From Lingula anatina (Eukaryota; Brachiopoda; Lingulata; Lingulida; Lingulidae), in assembly GCF_001039355.2 (NCBI RefSeq), contig NW_019775497.1, forward strand, positions 7,610 through 71,609: a DNA stretch of 64,000 nt, read 5' to 3'. Position numbers and translations under genes: made by a program. The notes beneath the pieces were generated by a model. That model saw nothing but the letters and a program-made list of their open reading frames with translations. It had not been told where the DNA came from and did not search any database. Shown in pieces: positions 1 through 11,165 of this stretch (the stretch's first letter is position 1; each line of letters starts with the position of its first letter).

Positions 1-521
1 AATAAGAGGTTTTGTGGTTAAAGAACACCTGTTATTCACAGGTGGCCTTAATTGAATATTCACATATTGATGATATACAGGTGACCTCAATAAGTGTGGT
101 GTAAATCAATAAATTCTCAGGATAAAAGACTGAATAAACATTGTATTTACTTCTTGGAGATATTCTAACATGCAACATGCTATTTGTAAATGTAATATTA
201 AAAAATTATTTTATATGTAAATTTTAGTAATTCTTGATTGTTGTGGACTGTGTTTGATTTAGATAAATATCATATTTATTATTAGTAAGTGCCCAACCAC
301 TTTTTGCCTTAAAACCATGGTAGATATTAACAAGGTCTACCCAGATTAACAATGGGCTTTTTATTCAGCTATTTTACTGTATCCTGCAAAAATTGATAAA
401 TTGCTTACCAAAAAGTAAATAGAAATATAGCATGAATTGTTTAATGCCCCCCGCCCCCATCCCCATTCTGTGTTGATGCATTGCTGTTGTATTTGATATA
501 TATATATTTGGTTTTCATCAG

Positions 522-792
522 GCTGTCCAGTGTCACAAGGACCAATGTGCAAGTTTACTCCTAGATGCCAAAGCTGATCCCAATGTTCAAGACAGGCTTG
601 GGGACTCCTGTCTACACTACTGTGCAAATGAAGGACTGTATGACATGGCAAGTCTGCTACTACAGACAGGGGCAAAGCCAGATATACAGAACAAGGTATT
701 GCTGAGCTATGTCATGAAACATACACTTTTTACTTTTGCTCATGTATAGCATTAGGCAAATATGTAAATGTGTGCATACATCTGGTTGCTCT

Positions 793-833
<41 letters not shown>

Positions 834-1474
834 GACTGTGAAAGACATTTTTCGTGTGTTAGTTTTGAAAACAAATATTTCTGTGGAAAATAAATATGTT
901 TTGGTACACAGGGGACATTTCCGCAAAACAGATTTCGGGGGTTTTCATAAGACAGTTTCTTTGGGGGAATGATGCTACTTACTTAGTGCTGTGGCTTTAA
1001 TTTAACTTCAATTCACAGTACCTAAGGGTTTTATCCTAGCAAAAATGAACAAACAGAAATATCAAAATTTCAGCAAAACGCACAAATGCCTTGCTAGAGA
1101 GCAGACTTCACGTATGGAAGAACATCTCCACCAATGGAACGGGCGTGGACACAGTCACCGAGGAGGAATTCATCAACAACGTCCTGGCAAGCGTCAACTC
1201 GTCCATCCGCCATTACATACCCACCCACGGCAGCCGTGAGTTCGATACCATCGACCAAGATGGCGTCGGGTTTGTCTCTCTTAAGGATCATGAGCAATTC
1301 TTTTATGGAAACGCCATTCCCGTTCATTTTTCTCCGGAAATTTTCAAAGTTCTCGATGCCAACGGAGATGGGAGATTGAGCAGAGAGGAGTTCGTGCAAG
1401 GATGGGTGGATTTTCTTTTAGGTGAAGATCCTGAAAGCCCGTATCATTGTTTTCTTGGTCCATTGGTTGACTGA
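522..1474 (+). CDS. Ankyrin-repeat/EF-hand protein, 3' exons (ANKEF1-like)
   Basis: The last part of a gene that begins before the window. Exon 522-695 follows a TTTTCATCAG acceptor, ends at AAG|GTATTG, and codes 58 residues of ankyrin repeat (LLLDAKADPNVQD, then GDSCLHYCANEG and LLLQTGAKPDIQNK). The final coding exon lies about 1100-1474 and has two EF-hand loops: DQDGVGFVSLKD and the canonical DANGDGRLSREE, followed by a short tail ending LVD and a TGA at 1472-1474. Ankyrin repeats joined to EF-hands recall ANKEF1 (ANKRD5), a ciliary/flagellar protein, but the EF-hands here are C-terminal, so orthology is not certain. The junction is inferred: the AG at 1098-1099 keeps phase 0, whereas the better-looking CAG at 1071-1073 would need another exon. 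An AATAAA lies at 1601-1606. Confidence 0.72.
788..831. repeat. (CA)n microsatellite
   Basis: About 20 uninterrupted CA dinucleotides in the intron between the ankyrin and EF-hand exons. It accounts for repetitive open frames on both strands here. Confidence 0.95.
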
Positions 1475-1600
1475 AACTGTACAGTAAGCATACTTCAGTT
1501 TCGCATGTTTAACATATACTCTTTTGGGAATCCGACCCTAAAACTGATTGATATTATAGCACCTTTCTTGTGAATTCATGACATATATCTTATTTTGAGC

Positions 1601-1606
1601 AATAAA
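1601..1606 (+). terminator. Polyadenylation signal of the ankyrin/EF-hand gene
   Basis: AATAAA about 127 nt after the stop codon at 1474. It is the first canonical hexamer on the + strand after the coding region. Confidence 0.5.
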
Positions 1607-4167
1607 TTTGGGAACTGCTTTAACATCGGACATTTTTCCAGATTCTTTAATATTTTACAAGTATTAATTGCAAAACTGGCCAGGAAGTCACACTTCTGAC
1701 ATATGTTTGACATTTTAGTACATTTATAAAAATACAACATATCGGTATATCTTGCATACAAATAAAGATAATTATAAATAAATGAGCAAATAAATAAATA
1801 AAGAATAAAAAGCCGTGCTGTTAAGGATGTAAGATTGTTTTGTATTTGTTGCGCTCCTGACAAAAAGGAATGGGACCCTAGCTAGAAATAAACAAAGAAG
1901 AAATTGAAATAAGTTATTTTCGGGATTTATCTTATTTTGAACAAAAGTTGCTCGATTGTTGCATCTGATGAGTGACTAACACGCCTCCTCCTGACGCTGA
2001 GTAGAATACAGAAAAGCTCGTGGTTAAATTAGTATTAAGTTAGAAAAAAAAGGAGGCGTGTTTATCTGTTAATCTGATCGCATTCAGCAAGAGTCTCCGC
2101 AAAGTAAGTTCGAATTACCTAATTACCTAGTTTCATTGTGAGCGCAGCCCCTTGGACGCCATCTTGGAACTCTATGGCATGTGTGGAGACTGGTGGCGAG
2201 AGGCGAGAATAGTCCAAAAATCAATCGTGCTCCAAGTAGTCGGGTTTTAAATGTACTCTCTGATCACAGGTTCCGCTAGTTGTCGGTTTCAAAATTAACA
2301 ATGCATGTGATGTGTTATATCTATTTTCATTGTTATTTTTTATTTTTGGTTTAATATAAACTGCTGTCGTTGAGAAATATGATGTATGGTGACAAGTAGG
2401 TCTACGGGGCAGGGGTTATAACCTTGTCACAATAGTAAAAGAATACTCTATGGATTCGCTGTTCTTTGAGACTGATTTCCACAACAACTCAGCAATCAAA
2501 ATGCGCCATCGTAATTTGCATAACAACAAGTCACGCATCGCAGTGCGAGCTATGCTCCTGCCTGGTCACTTGACAGCTAGACCCTGTAACAAGATGACCT
2601 GCATTGATACACGTAGGTGAAGTCAGTGAGCCAACACACTTTATTCAGCTTTGAAGCTCGGACCCATTGTGTACATGTTTGGTAGAACCACGTGTGAGTA
2701 AAATATCTTCTACTAGCGCTTACATGATTAGAAAATGTGGCATATGTACAATACATATGTAAGCGTACTGTATATGTCAATGCACTGCTTGCGTAAGTTT
2801 TCGCCCGAACATGTTACAATGTAGGTACCCATACCGCAGGTAAGGCCTCAAGTCGCCTGTTTCAGACTGTAGTTGTTATAAATATCAACATCAAAACTTA
2901 TGTGTCCTCCTTCGGTCCTTGTAGTGCATGGTTCCCATTTATGTGCAGTAAGGTTACCTATTGCATGTAAGGCCGAAAACTGAGGCAAATGTGCGGCAAG
3001 TGTTAGGATAATTTACATAGATCTCTCCTGTTGTGCTTTTAGTTTGATATTACTTGTGTGTGTTTGTCAGAAACTCGTTTAATTGTAAAGTTTATGGAAT
3101 GGGTTGAATATAATCTTTGTCGTTTATAATTAATATGTTCTTTCAATTGTCTGTCTTAGTTCAAATAGTATTGCATTTTGAAATCGTAATTAAAGCGTTA
3201 TTTTGATATTTCAGAACTGCCAACTCTGCGGTGATCCTGCAAAATGCACGTGCGTCTGACTGCCTCTCTCCAATTTCATTTTTTTGTGCATTGGTGTAAT
3301 TACTTAAGGGTTAAAATGTCACTATGAATTTTCAAAGTATTTGTGTATCACAACTTTCAAACTTAAAGGTAGTAGTGCAATTTTCACAATGTTGCAGGTT
3401 AAAGTTAGGGTAATTGATTGATTTACTTAGTTTACATTTATTTTTAAATTAAAATTTATATTGAAGGATTCATCTTTATTTTCAACATTTGAATGACGAG
3501 AAATTTATTATTGCTTTTTTGTATTCTATCTTAAAGACACAGAAGTCAAAGTAATATTAATGAAAAGCTCTATCTGAAAATATTTTGAACCTTCAAATTA
3601 AAGAAAAAAGAAAAAATATAATTAATTTTGTGATAATATGTGTTGCAATTGAAAGTGTTTTTGTGTTAAGATAAGTTTAGAAAGCTAGGGTGAAGTATAT
3701 CACAAAATATATATAAATTCTAGATATGACAATTTAAAAATGTATCGCCCCCTGGCCTATCCCGTATACTGCACTATTATATGGATGCACTATATACAGG
3801 ACAAATAATACTTTCAAATGTCCATGGAAAAACTGACATAATTTCCTTCCCCTGAATTTTTAATTTAGCTCGACACCATTTTCAGATATTTGTTTATTGG
3901 TTTCTATAAGTAAAAAGCATGAATGTTGGTAGTGAAATCTCAGTACAAATAGAGAAAGCATTTGGAGGAAGCTCCAATGCAAACCGAAACAACGCTTCCC
4001 AAATGTCAATAATTCATATTTTATTATATTATTTGATTAAAGTCTATGCCAATCTAAGTGTATATGCATTTATCTTTATTATATATTTTCACCATTATTT
4101 TCTGTTGCCTAAGATGTCTCAAATAAAAAATATATTAGAATGACCATGTTTTATAGTTTGAGTGTGG
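1607..4167. other. Intergenic, no gene seen
   Basis: AT-rich sequence without a supported exon. Around 1965-2150 there is a degenerate, one-sided relative of the foldback family at 7456-7650 and 9852-10091 (shared GAGTAGAATACAGAAAA, GATCGCATTCAG and TTTCATTGTGAGC stretches). Nothing else was recognised. Confidence 0.6.
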
Positions 4168-4598
4168 ATTGTGTGACTGCATTGATATGGGAGACAGTTT
4201 AAACGAAGTCTTTTTAAAGGGTGACGAGGGGGGTGAGTCCATTAAATTTGAGGGGTGACAGGTGGGTTGGGTTAATTTGATTGGAGGGGTGACAGGTGGG
4301 GCGAGTCTATTTTATTTGAGGGGTGACAGGTGGGTCGAGTCCATTAAATTTGAGGGGTGACAGGTGGGTTGAGTCTATTCCATTTGAGGGGTGACAGGTG
4401 GGTCGAGTCCATTAAATTTGGGGGTGACAGGTGGGTTGAGTTAATTTGATTGGAGGGGTTACAGGTGGGGCGATTCTATTCCATGTGAGGGGTGACAGGT
4501 GGGTCGAGTCTACTATATTTGAGGGATGACAGGTGTGGTAAATCTATTCGATTTCAGGGGTGACAGGTGCGGCAAGACTATTTGGTTTGAGTAGTGCA
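4168..4598 (+). repeat. Minisatellite, about 37-bp unit
   Basis: Roughly ten tandem copies of a 36-38-bp G-rich unit. Each has the core GGGGTGACAGGTGGG followed by a CGAGTCCATTAAATTTGA-like half, with copy-to-copy substitutions (CCATTAAATTTG, CTATTCCATTTG, TTAATTTGATTG). The first and last copies are the most diverged. No open frame runs through it. Confidence 0.9.
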
Positions 4599-5489
4599 TG
4601 CAAGTAAAACCATCCCCAAATTATATTATATTGCCGATTAGCTATATTAAAACTCATTTGATTTTTAAAAACGTGTCAGCAAAGATTTGAGAGGATATAA
4701 ATCAGGATATCATGCAGAAACATTTATTTATTGGTCTCAAAATTTTCTTTTTCACAATTTTATAAAAATGTAATCTTTTTATCTGCATATTCGGGACTTT
4801 GTGGAAATAATTAAATCTAGGTCTTAAAATTAACTTAAAGGATCTATATATTTCTAATATAATTTTTATAAGACCATTTCAAATATATCCGAATATACAG
4901 ACATAAGCAAATTTCAACTGTTGCCATTTCAAAAATGTGTCAGGATCTTTTAACTTTCTCTTTTTTCCGTTTAAATTTAAAACTGAAATATTCATTTGAT
5001 GAGAAGGTCGTGAAATTTAAATAAATTTTCTGTAGCATAAACCAGAACACTTCAAAATGGACCTTTATTAAACAAGGAAAAAATATCCGGGTTAATTTTT
5101 TTCAAGAGATAAAAAACTGTCTAACTATAGAATAAAATGAGGAATAGATTTTCAAAATGCTGATAAAATTTGAAAGTGCTTGGACAGTAATCATATCTTT
5201 ATCTTTAATTTTACCCCTTTCCCTTTATTATTATTACTATTTTTATCGTCATAATTTCATATCAAAGAGAAGAAAAAACACGGAATTACAAACGTATTTA
5301 TTCAGCTTTAATACAATAAATGCATGAATGTCCGTAGGGTTTCAGAACTTGAATGAAAGGCTTGGTTGCTAGAAGGCGGTTGTCGTGCAGTACTCAGTAT
5401 CTCAGTGGACCTCTGAAAGGAAAAAATTAATCTTTACAATATCTGACTAAACGGTCAGGCATCAAAGCGAAAAGGGCACTGTAAATGAT

Positions 5490-6100
5490 GCGAGTGTTCA
5501 CTAACTTGTCCCATATTCAGGCTCAGATAGCACCCCAAAAAGGCAAACGATATCGGGGTGGCCTTACGCCAAAATTAAGATCTGAAGTTAACCATCAATA
5601 TATTTGAGATATCTTGCTCTGAAAAAAATTACCATTGAAAACATTCTTTCTTGGATGCAATAACAAGGACTTAAATTTATTTTACCTACTATTTAATGTA
5701 GTAATATCTAAAATCGTTTACATTACGCCTTTAGGGGCCATGTTTAGTTTTATAATGAATCGTTCCCCGTATTTCAACAATACTTACAAAAATTTAGTAG
5801 TACATGTATAATAAAATTAACAAACCTTCAAAACTGATTTTAAATTGATAAAAAATGAAACCTCAAAGAGACAATGGAACGCTAAGATAATTCAAATCAA
5901 AAGTTTCTATTTCTTTTTAAATTATCGCCATTGTCGTAAGGGACACGTTTGAATTTCTGATAAATTTTGGTCATAAAATTGATGTACACGTTGATGGGGC
6001 ACTCTTGTCTTTGGATCAATAGCTCAGAACTTTGACAGGTACGCCATAACTTCTAAATTAGTTCGTGATCCTTGCTGACATGCTTACTTTTTCGCAGTAT
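5490..6100 (-). repeat. Inverted, diverged copy of the 3' part of the 2.8-kb tandem unit
   Basis: The minus strand matches the end of the tandem units at about 10600-11150 and 13430-13980. Shared blocks include the region around ATTGATGTACACGTTGATGG, the GATCCTTGCT block near 6075, and the CACCCCAAAAAGGCAA block near 5530. Divergence is clearly higher than between the direct copies, so this is an older, inverted duplicate or a family member placed independently. Confidence 0.75.
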
Positions 6101-6708
6101 TCTGAGTGACACAAAAGAAACGACAGGCAATATATAACAAAGAATCGTAATATAAAATCTTGTCGTACATTTTCTTGCATTCTTCTACGCTTTTCTATCT
6201 ACTGAGAGAGGTTACTGAAGAAAAAGTGATACTTACGAAACATGCATTTACTTCTACGCCTCACAAAAGCTCGTCCTTGCCACTGCACCACAAAAGCTGT
6301 TCCGTCTTCACTCTGCTGTGTCCTACTTCCTACTGAGCATTCGGGAAGACAGCTCGCACTACGATGAGCAACTTATTGTTATGCAAATTAGAGACAGGTG
6401 TGGCTCATTTTAGGTGAGGGGTTGTGGCTGAATCTGTTCACGAATGTTCACGGTCAAATACATGTACGTGTAGATTTGATTGAGGTCCACTTGTTAAAAT
6501 ACACCACTTTATTCCACAAATATTGCCCATGCGTCTTCCATCATACTTTTTCATATTTTTTAAACATTACTTCCACAAAACTCAACACCAGGGAAAGAGG
6601 GTGAAAGCTGATATTTTTGATTGAAAAATAGGCGTATCTATAATCCTGTTGTTGACATAATGGAATGGATAAATCCTAGTTCTGTTCGGATCCAAGTGCC
6701 ACAAGCAA

Positions 6709-6709
6709 A

Positions 6710-6744
<35 letters not shown>
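6709..6744. repeat. (AAAT)n microsatellite
   Basis: About nine copies of the AAAT tetranucleotide. Confidence 0.95.
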
Positions 6745-7455
6745 GCATCGAGAAACCTATGTCCCATCATGTAAAGGGCCAAACAATACGAATTACGATA
6801 TTTTATAGCAATAATGAATCTAATCGGTAGAAATAGTTATGGATCAAATAAGACAGGCCCTTTCTAATTAACTGGCCATTGTCGGGACAACATGATAACA
6901 TCTTTGCTCAGCGGAGTTTTATCTGTCTGTCATGAAAAAGTACACAAGGTTTAACTTTTTATGCTATTCGTTCTAAACGTTCTATGTCTAAATCAATATT
7001 TCCAATAGTTTTATGGAGTTTTAATTTTTCTTGGATTTTAACAGGAAGCATTTCTATCTGTATTTGTGGATTTATAGGCACGTTACCTGTATGTTATGAA
7101 ACGCATCTGTCGGGACGAGTATCTATCCAGACTTTTTTGTATAGAGCTTAGCCCAGGGGAATTGACCTATCTCTGTCTCCTCTACCACATTGGGCCACTT
7201 ATCCAGACCTCTTCTAACACAATAGGGACTTCAATGCAGATGTACTCTATCAAAATGGGGACATTTATGCAGATCTCCTCAACACAAGGGGCACTTATGG
7301 AGATAGATATCCTCTAACACAATGGGGACACTTCTGCAGATTCCCTCTAACACAATTCCAGGTATAACAATGAAGTGATCGGTTACTGCACGGTTTGCGT
7401 GGGCATTTCATTGTCCCTTCTTATGATGGACGCAATAATAACATTTTAATATTGT

Positions 7456-7650
7456 AAGGGTGTGTTCACAATGAAACTATCATCCTAGGTGGATTGATCC
7501 TACTCTGACTAAGAACTGTAAGGTTAATCCCCCTCTAGCTGCTTGAGGAGGTGTGTTATTCAATCTGAATCTGTTTGCATTCATCAAGAGTCCTCCCGGC
7601 GTTGGATTGATCTACCTGATACGCTAACGTAATTGTGAGCACACCCTATA
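7456..7650. mobile_element. Foldback (MITE-like) element, GGGTGTG termini
   Basis: The ends are imperfect inverted repeats: it begins GGGTGTGTTCACAATGA and closes with TAATTGTGAGCACACCC. Internal arms also pair (GGTGGATTGATC with GTTGGATTGATCTACC). About 195 bp, no open frame, TA-rich flanks. Relatives occur at 1965-2150 and inside the 2.8-kb units at 9852-10091. Confidence 0.7.
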
Positions 7651-7741
7651 ACGTCTATCTCTCTTGTCGACGTGCAGTTCATCTATACCGGTGTCAGAAT
7701 AACTTATATCTATGCCCCTCTGTCTGTGTTACCATTCAAAC

Positions 7742-7975
7742 AGATATTTGGATCGATCTATCTCCCTGGGGAGTCTCACTAAATTGCTATCAACGCAATC
7801 GGCTTAAATGTCTGTGACGCCTAGTAAAGCTGTTAGGGGGTAAGTATCTTTACCCCCTAACTGATTCGGTAGGCGTGACAGACATTTCAGCCTGTTGAGC
7901 TGATAGCAATTTAGCGTGAACCCCCAGGGAGTTAGATCGATCCAGATGGATCGATCTAAGACCCCATTTCCAGAG
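7742..7975. mobile_element. GATCGATCT-family foldback element
   Basis: A strong hairpin. The left arm (GGATCGATCTATCTCCCTGG and following) pairs with the right arm (CCCCCAGGGAGTTAGATCGA), with further pairing inward to a central GTTAGGGGGTAA...TTACCCCCTAAC stem. It has no coding capacity. First of a contiguous cluster at 7742-8380. Confidence 0.8.
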
Positions 7976-8180
7976 ATTAGATCGATCTACTTTAGATCGA
8001 ACTAACTCCCTGGGGGTTCACGCTAAATAGCTGTCAGCCGAGCGGACACGAAAGTTAATTACCCCCTTACAGCTTGTAGTAGGCGGGACGGACATTTAAG
8101 CCGGATTATCTGACAGTAATCTAGTGGAACTCCCCGCGGGGATAGATCGATCTAAAAGCTCTGGGAATACAGCCTAAGTA
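7961..8180. mobile_element. GATCGATCT-family foldback element, second copy
   Basis: Shares its left end with the preceding copy. The arms contain TTAGATCGATCTACTTTAGA and CGGGGATAGATCGATCTAAA. Nearly identical to the copy at 50826-51046, including the interior from GGGGGTTCACGCTAAATAGC onward, so the two are recent or homogenised. Confidence 0.8.
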
Positions 8181-8380
8181 TGGGAACTCGGTCTATGTAC
8201 GTCCCTGCATCATTACTCACCCCAACCCACCAGCTGCTAAACGATAGTTAGTTACCCCCTAAAATCTTCAGAAGGCGTGCCGGACATCAGAACCGCTTAA
8301 GTAGAATGTAATTTAGTGAGAAACCCCTCGGAAATGGGTCGATCCTGCTAGATCAATCTAGGTATGGGAATGGGGACTTA
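8181..8380. mobile_element. GATCGATCT-family foldback element, degraded copy
   Basis: The same internal landmarks as its neighbours (TTACCCCCTAAAATCTTC, AGGCGTGCCGGACAT, GTAATTTAGTGAGAAACCCC) with a right arm ending GATCAATCTAGGTATGGGAA. That right end also marks the left border of the first 2.8-kb unit. Confidence 0.65.
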
Positions 8381-8918
8381 GTTGTCGGTTACAAAATTAT
8401 TGTATGTATACTTTAATTTTGTCTACCATGTTAGAGGCCCCTGATATCAGATGGTAATGTAAATGAGGGTGTTGCAATTGATGGATGACAAAAGCAAAGA
8501 ATGACTGAGAAATGTCAGAGTAACCCGTACCAAAGGTCATCGTTCGCCCTCTAAAATACCCAAATTTTTCGTAGGCCCCGAACCCCACGACAACGGGGGT
8601 AGGGGTGGTGGGGAATCAGCTTCGCATCCGCAGACCCCCCTTCAAATAATCCTAGATACGTCCCTGCGATCTCACCTTTTTGTAAAAAGACTAACCTTGA
8701 AAATAATTCAAATAAATGCGGGTATTTGTCTGAACGAGAATACGCCATTCCTTTTTTACATTATGAAGCTGCTTTTGTTTCAGGCGAAAATGTAACCTGC
8801 ATACTGGGACATTGGAAAACATTTCCAAGAAAAGAGAATGAAGCGCTTTGTATTTTTTAGTCGCATAATATTGCGTCATTATACCGGTAGACGCGTGGCT
8901 TATTCCTGAGCCAAACTT

Positions 8919-8925
8919 ATAAAGG
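8919..8925 (+). promoter_or_regulatory. TATA box of copy A
   Basis: TATAAAG about 85 bp before the ATG at 9004. The same element is present as TATAAAG at 14531 in copy C but reads GATAAAG at 11743 in copy B. Confidence 0.5.
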
Positions 8926-9003
8926 ACTTATGATAAGGAAAGCTGTAGCATAACAGTTTCAACTGAAAAGTTTACTAGTCTGTTTTAACAAGACAGAGAA
9001 GAA

Positions 9004-10261
9004 ATGTTTCGAATTCTATCTTCCTTGCAAAAACGTACAGTGTACTTTCTGCCAAGGAGAGGCCTGATGAGCACAGCAATTCAACCGAAGAAGGTGAGCG
9101 AATATTAGGTGCTGTTCTTAAATATATTTAATCGTGATTAAAAAAGATTAAAAACTAGATTAAAATACAGAAATAAACACACAAGCACACACACACACAC
9201 ACACACCGCACGCGGATTCTACAAGAAAAGGTAGCATGGTGCTCTACAAGCAATCACATTGTTACATGGTTAATTTATAAAAATACCAAATATATCTAGA
9301 TATTATATGCGTGTTGCATTAAGGGTGTGTTTTTTAAACATAAAAACATTAAAAAATCATAAAAACCAAGAGCGTGAAAAAGCTAGATGATGGTAAGACG
9401 TACAGTCGAAAAGTCAAAAATAAATTTCTAGATTTTCCATTTTTTGTCAAGATATTACACTCATGTAGAAATTGTCTTCGACATAATAAATTTCAATTTC
9501 AAATTTTGTTTTGAGATAAGAAAGAAGAGACAGGGATACTATACGTACGTGTAATTTAAGGCCTGGAAGAAAGTCCAAACATTACACCTTTTCTTTGTAA
9601 AAAGTATAATTCGTATGTTCCATTTGTTACTAATCAAGCGTTTCGTACCTTCCCAGGTGATTTTAATTCTATTGCCACGCAGAAAATATGGCGAACAATT
9701 TCACTCTCAGCTCCACAAAAAGAGAAATTCTTTGACATTGAAGTAAAAATTTATTCCAGTATGACTGCACGACGTAAAACCTGGTATATAACGCTGACAG
9801 ATGTATCAGTGCGTACACGCCTAGAGTAGCACATTCTTTCAACTTTATTAAAGGGCACGTTCCCATTGAGACTATAGGTCTACGTACGATCATATCGATC
9901 CAATTCCCCGGGGACTCTCGCGGCATGCCGTCAGTTTTGCAGTTTAACACTCCTGCGGTTGAGTAGAATACAGAAAAAACGATGATTACACGAGTACTTT
10001 GAAACAAAAGGGTGCGTTTTAATGTGTTAAACTGATCGCACTCAGAGAGAGTCCCTGCGGAGTTGGATCGATCTAGTTTCAATGGGAATAAGTGCATAAT
10101 CTATTTTTATATAGATACCGACTGCAAACCCTGAGGTTAAAGGATCGGAAGCGTGGAGACGACAGATCCCTACAGGTACCGGGACACGATGTGGGAATCT
10201 CGATTCCGCTGGTGACGGCTTTGTGGCGGCAAACTGGGGAACCTTCATCAAAGGCACATAG
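9004..10261 (+). CDS. Small putative mitochondrial protein, copy A (unrecognised)
   Basis: Two exons, 9004-9093 and 10115-10261, joined in phase 0 (AAG|GTGAGC donor; TTTTTATATAG|ATACCG acceptor), give 78 residues. I do not recognise the family. Residues 1-30 (MFRILSSLQK..., R3, K10, R11, R18, R19, K29, K30, no acidic residue, RRGLMS near a likely cleavage point) look like a mitochondrial matrix presequence. Residues 31-78 contain EAWRRQ, a GTGTRCG stretch, and a C-terminal GDGFVAANWGTF, with no membrane segment. Against copy B, exon 2 differs at four bases: codons 34 and 38 are synonymous and codon 59 is Leu/Ile. In exon 1 all differences fall in codons 11-12. This pattern in the + frame supports real coding. 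An AATAAA lies at 10445-10450. Expression and function are unknown. Confidence 0.62.
9852..10091. mobile_element. Foldback element in the intron of copy A
   Basis: The left arm (GTTCCCATTGAGACTAT ... ATCGATCCAATTCCCCGGGG) pairs imperfectly with the right arm (CTGCGGAGTTGGATCGATCT ... TTTCAATGGGA), ending 24 bp before exon 2. Copy B has it at the same place (about 12670-12905), so insertion predates the tandem duplication. Confidence 0.7.
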
Positions 10262-11165
10262 TCGGTCGGCGTGAAGATCCATCAAGCCCGTATTGTGGTT
10301 TTCATGGACTTTGGTTGACTGAAATTCAGAAGTGTTCTTCAATTTTGCCTGATATAACATTATCTGAAATTACCTTTCTACATGTAGGTACATGTAACAT
10401 GTGCAAGAATCACCATTTTGAGAATCCGACTCTGATTCAAAGATAATAAAACTAAAAGGACATTTTAATCCATCCTTTTCGTGAATTGTTAGACTGTATA
10501 TTCCTTTGAGCAAAAGAAAATAACATCTTTGCGGCTGGTTTTCTGGTAAAACAGACTAAATATAACACTTATTAGCATATTAGCAAGGATCACATACTAA
10601 TTTAGATGTTAATACCTTATTTGTCACAGTTCTGAGCTTTTGATCCAAAGTTTGTCCCATCAACGTGTACATCAATTTTATGCTCAAAGTTTATCAGAAA
10701 TTCAAACGTCCCTCTTGACGACAATGGCGATTAAAAGAAATAAAATAACCCTTTTGAATAATCTTGTGGTTACTTTTGCCTCATTGAGGTTTCATTTATT
10801 ATCAATCTAAAATCAGTTTTGAAGGTTTGTTTATTTTTTTATACATGTACTTGTAAAATATTTGTAAGCAGTGTTGAAATACGGGGAATGATTTATAATA
10901 AAACAAAATATGGCCCCTAATTGCATAACGATTTTAGATGTTACAACATTAAATAGTAGGTAAAATAAATCAACGTCCCTTGTTACCTTCACAAATTATA
11001 GAAGTGTTTTCCAGGTTAATTCTTTTCAAAGCAAGATATCTCAAATATCTACATCATTAACTTCAGATCTTAATTTTGGCGTAACGCAACCTAAATATCG
11101 ATTGCCTTTTTTGGGGTGTTATCTGAGCCTCAACATCAGTAAACACCCACATCGTTTCAAGCAAA

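Larger units (their letters stand above)
8305..11160 (+). repeat. 2.8-kb tandem unit A
   Basis: First of three direct repeats. The boundary motif GTAATTTAGTGAGAAA...GATC(A/G)ATCTAGGTATGGGAATGGGG recurs at 11167 and 13997. The unit then holds a short repeat-like stretch (8400-8880), a promoter, exon 1 (9004-9093), an intron with a CA repeat and a foldback element, exon 2 (10115-10261), and about 900 bp of trailing sequence. ATG-to-ATG spacing is 2827 bp to unit B. Confidence 0.9.

Noticed and set aside
10079-10360. Minus-strand 93-codon frames over exon 2 of the tandem gene (also 12897-13178)
   Set aside because: They recur in both units, but the few differences between copies all change amino acids in this frame, whereas in the + frame they are silent or conservative and the + frame has proper splice sites and a stop.
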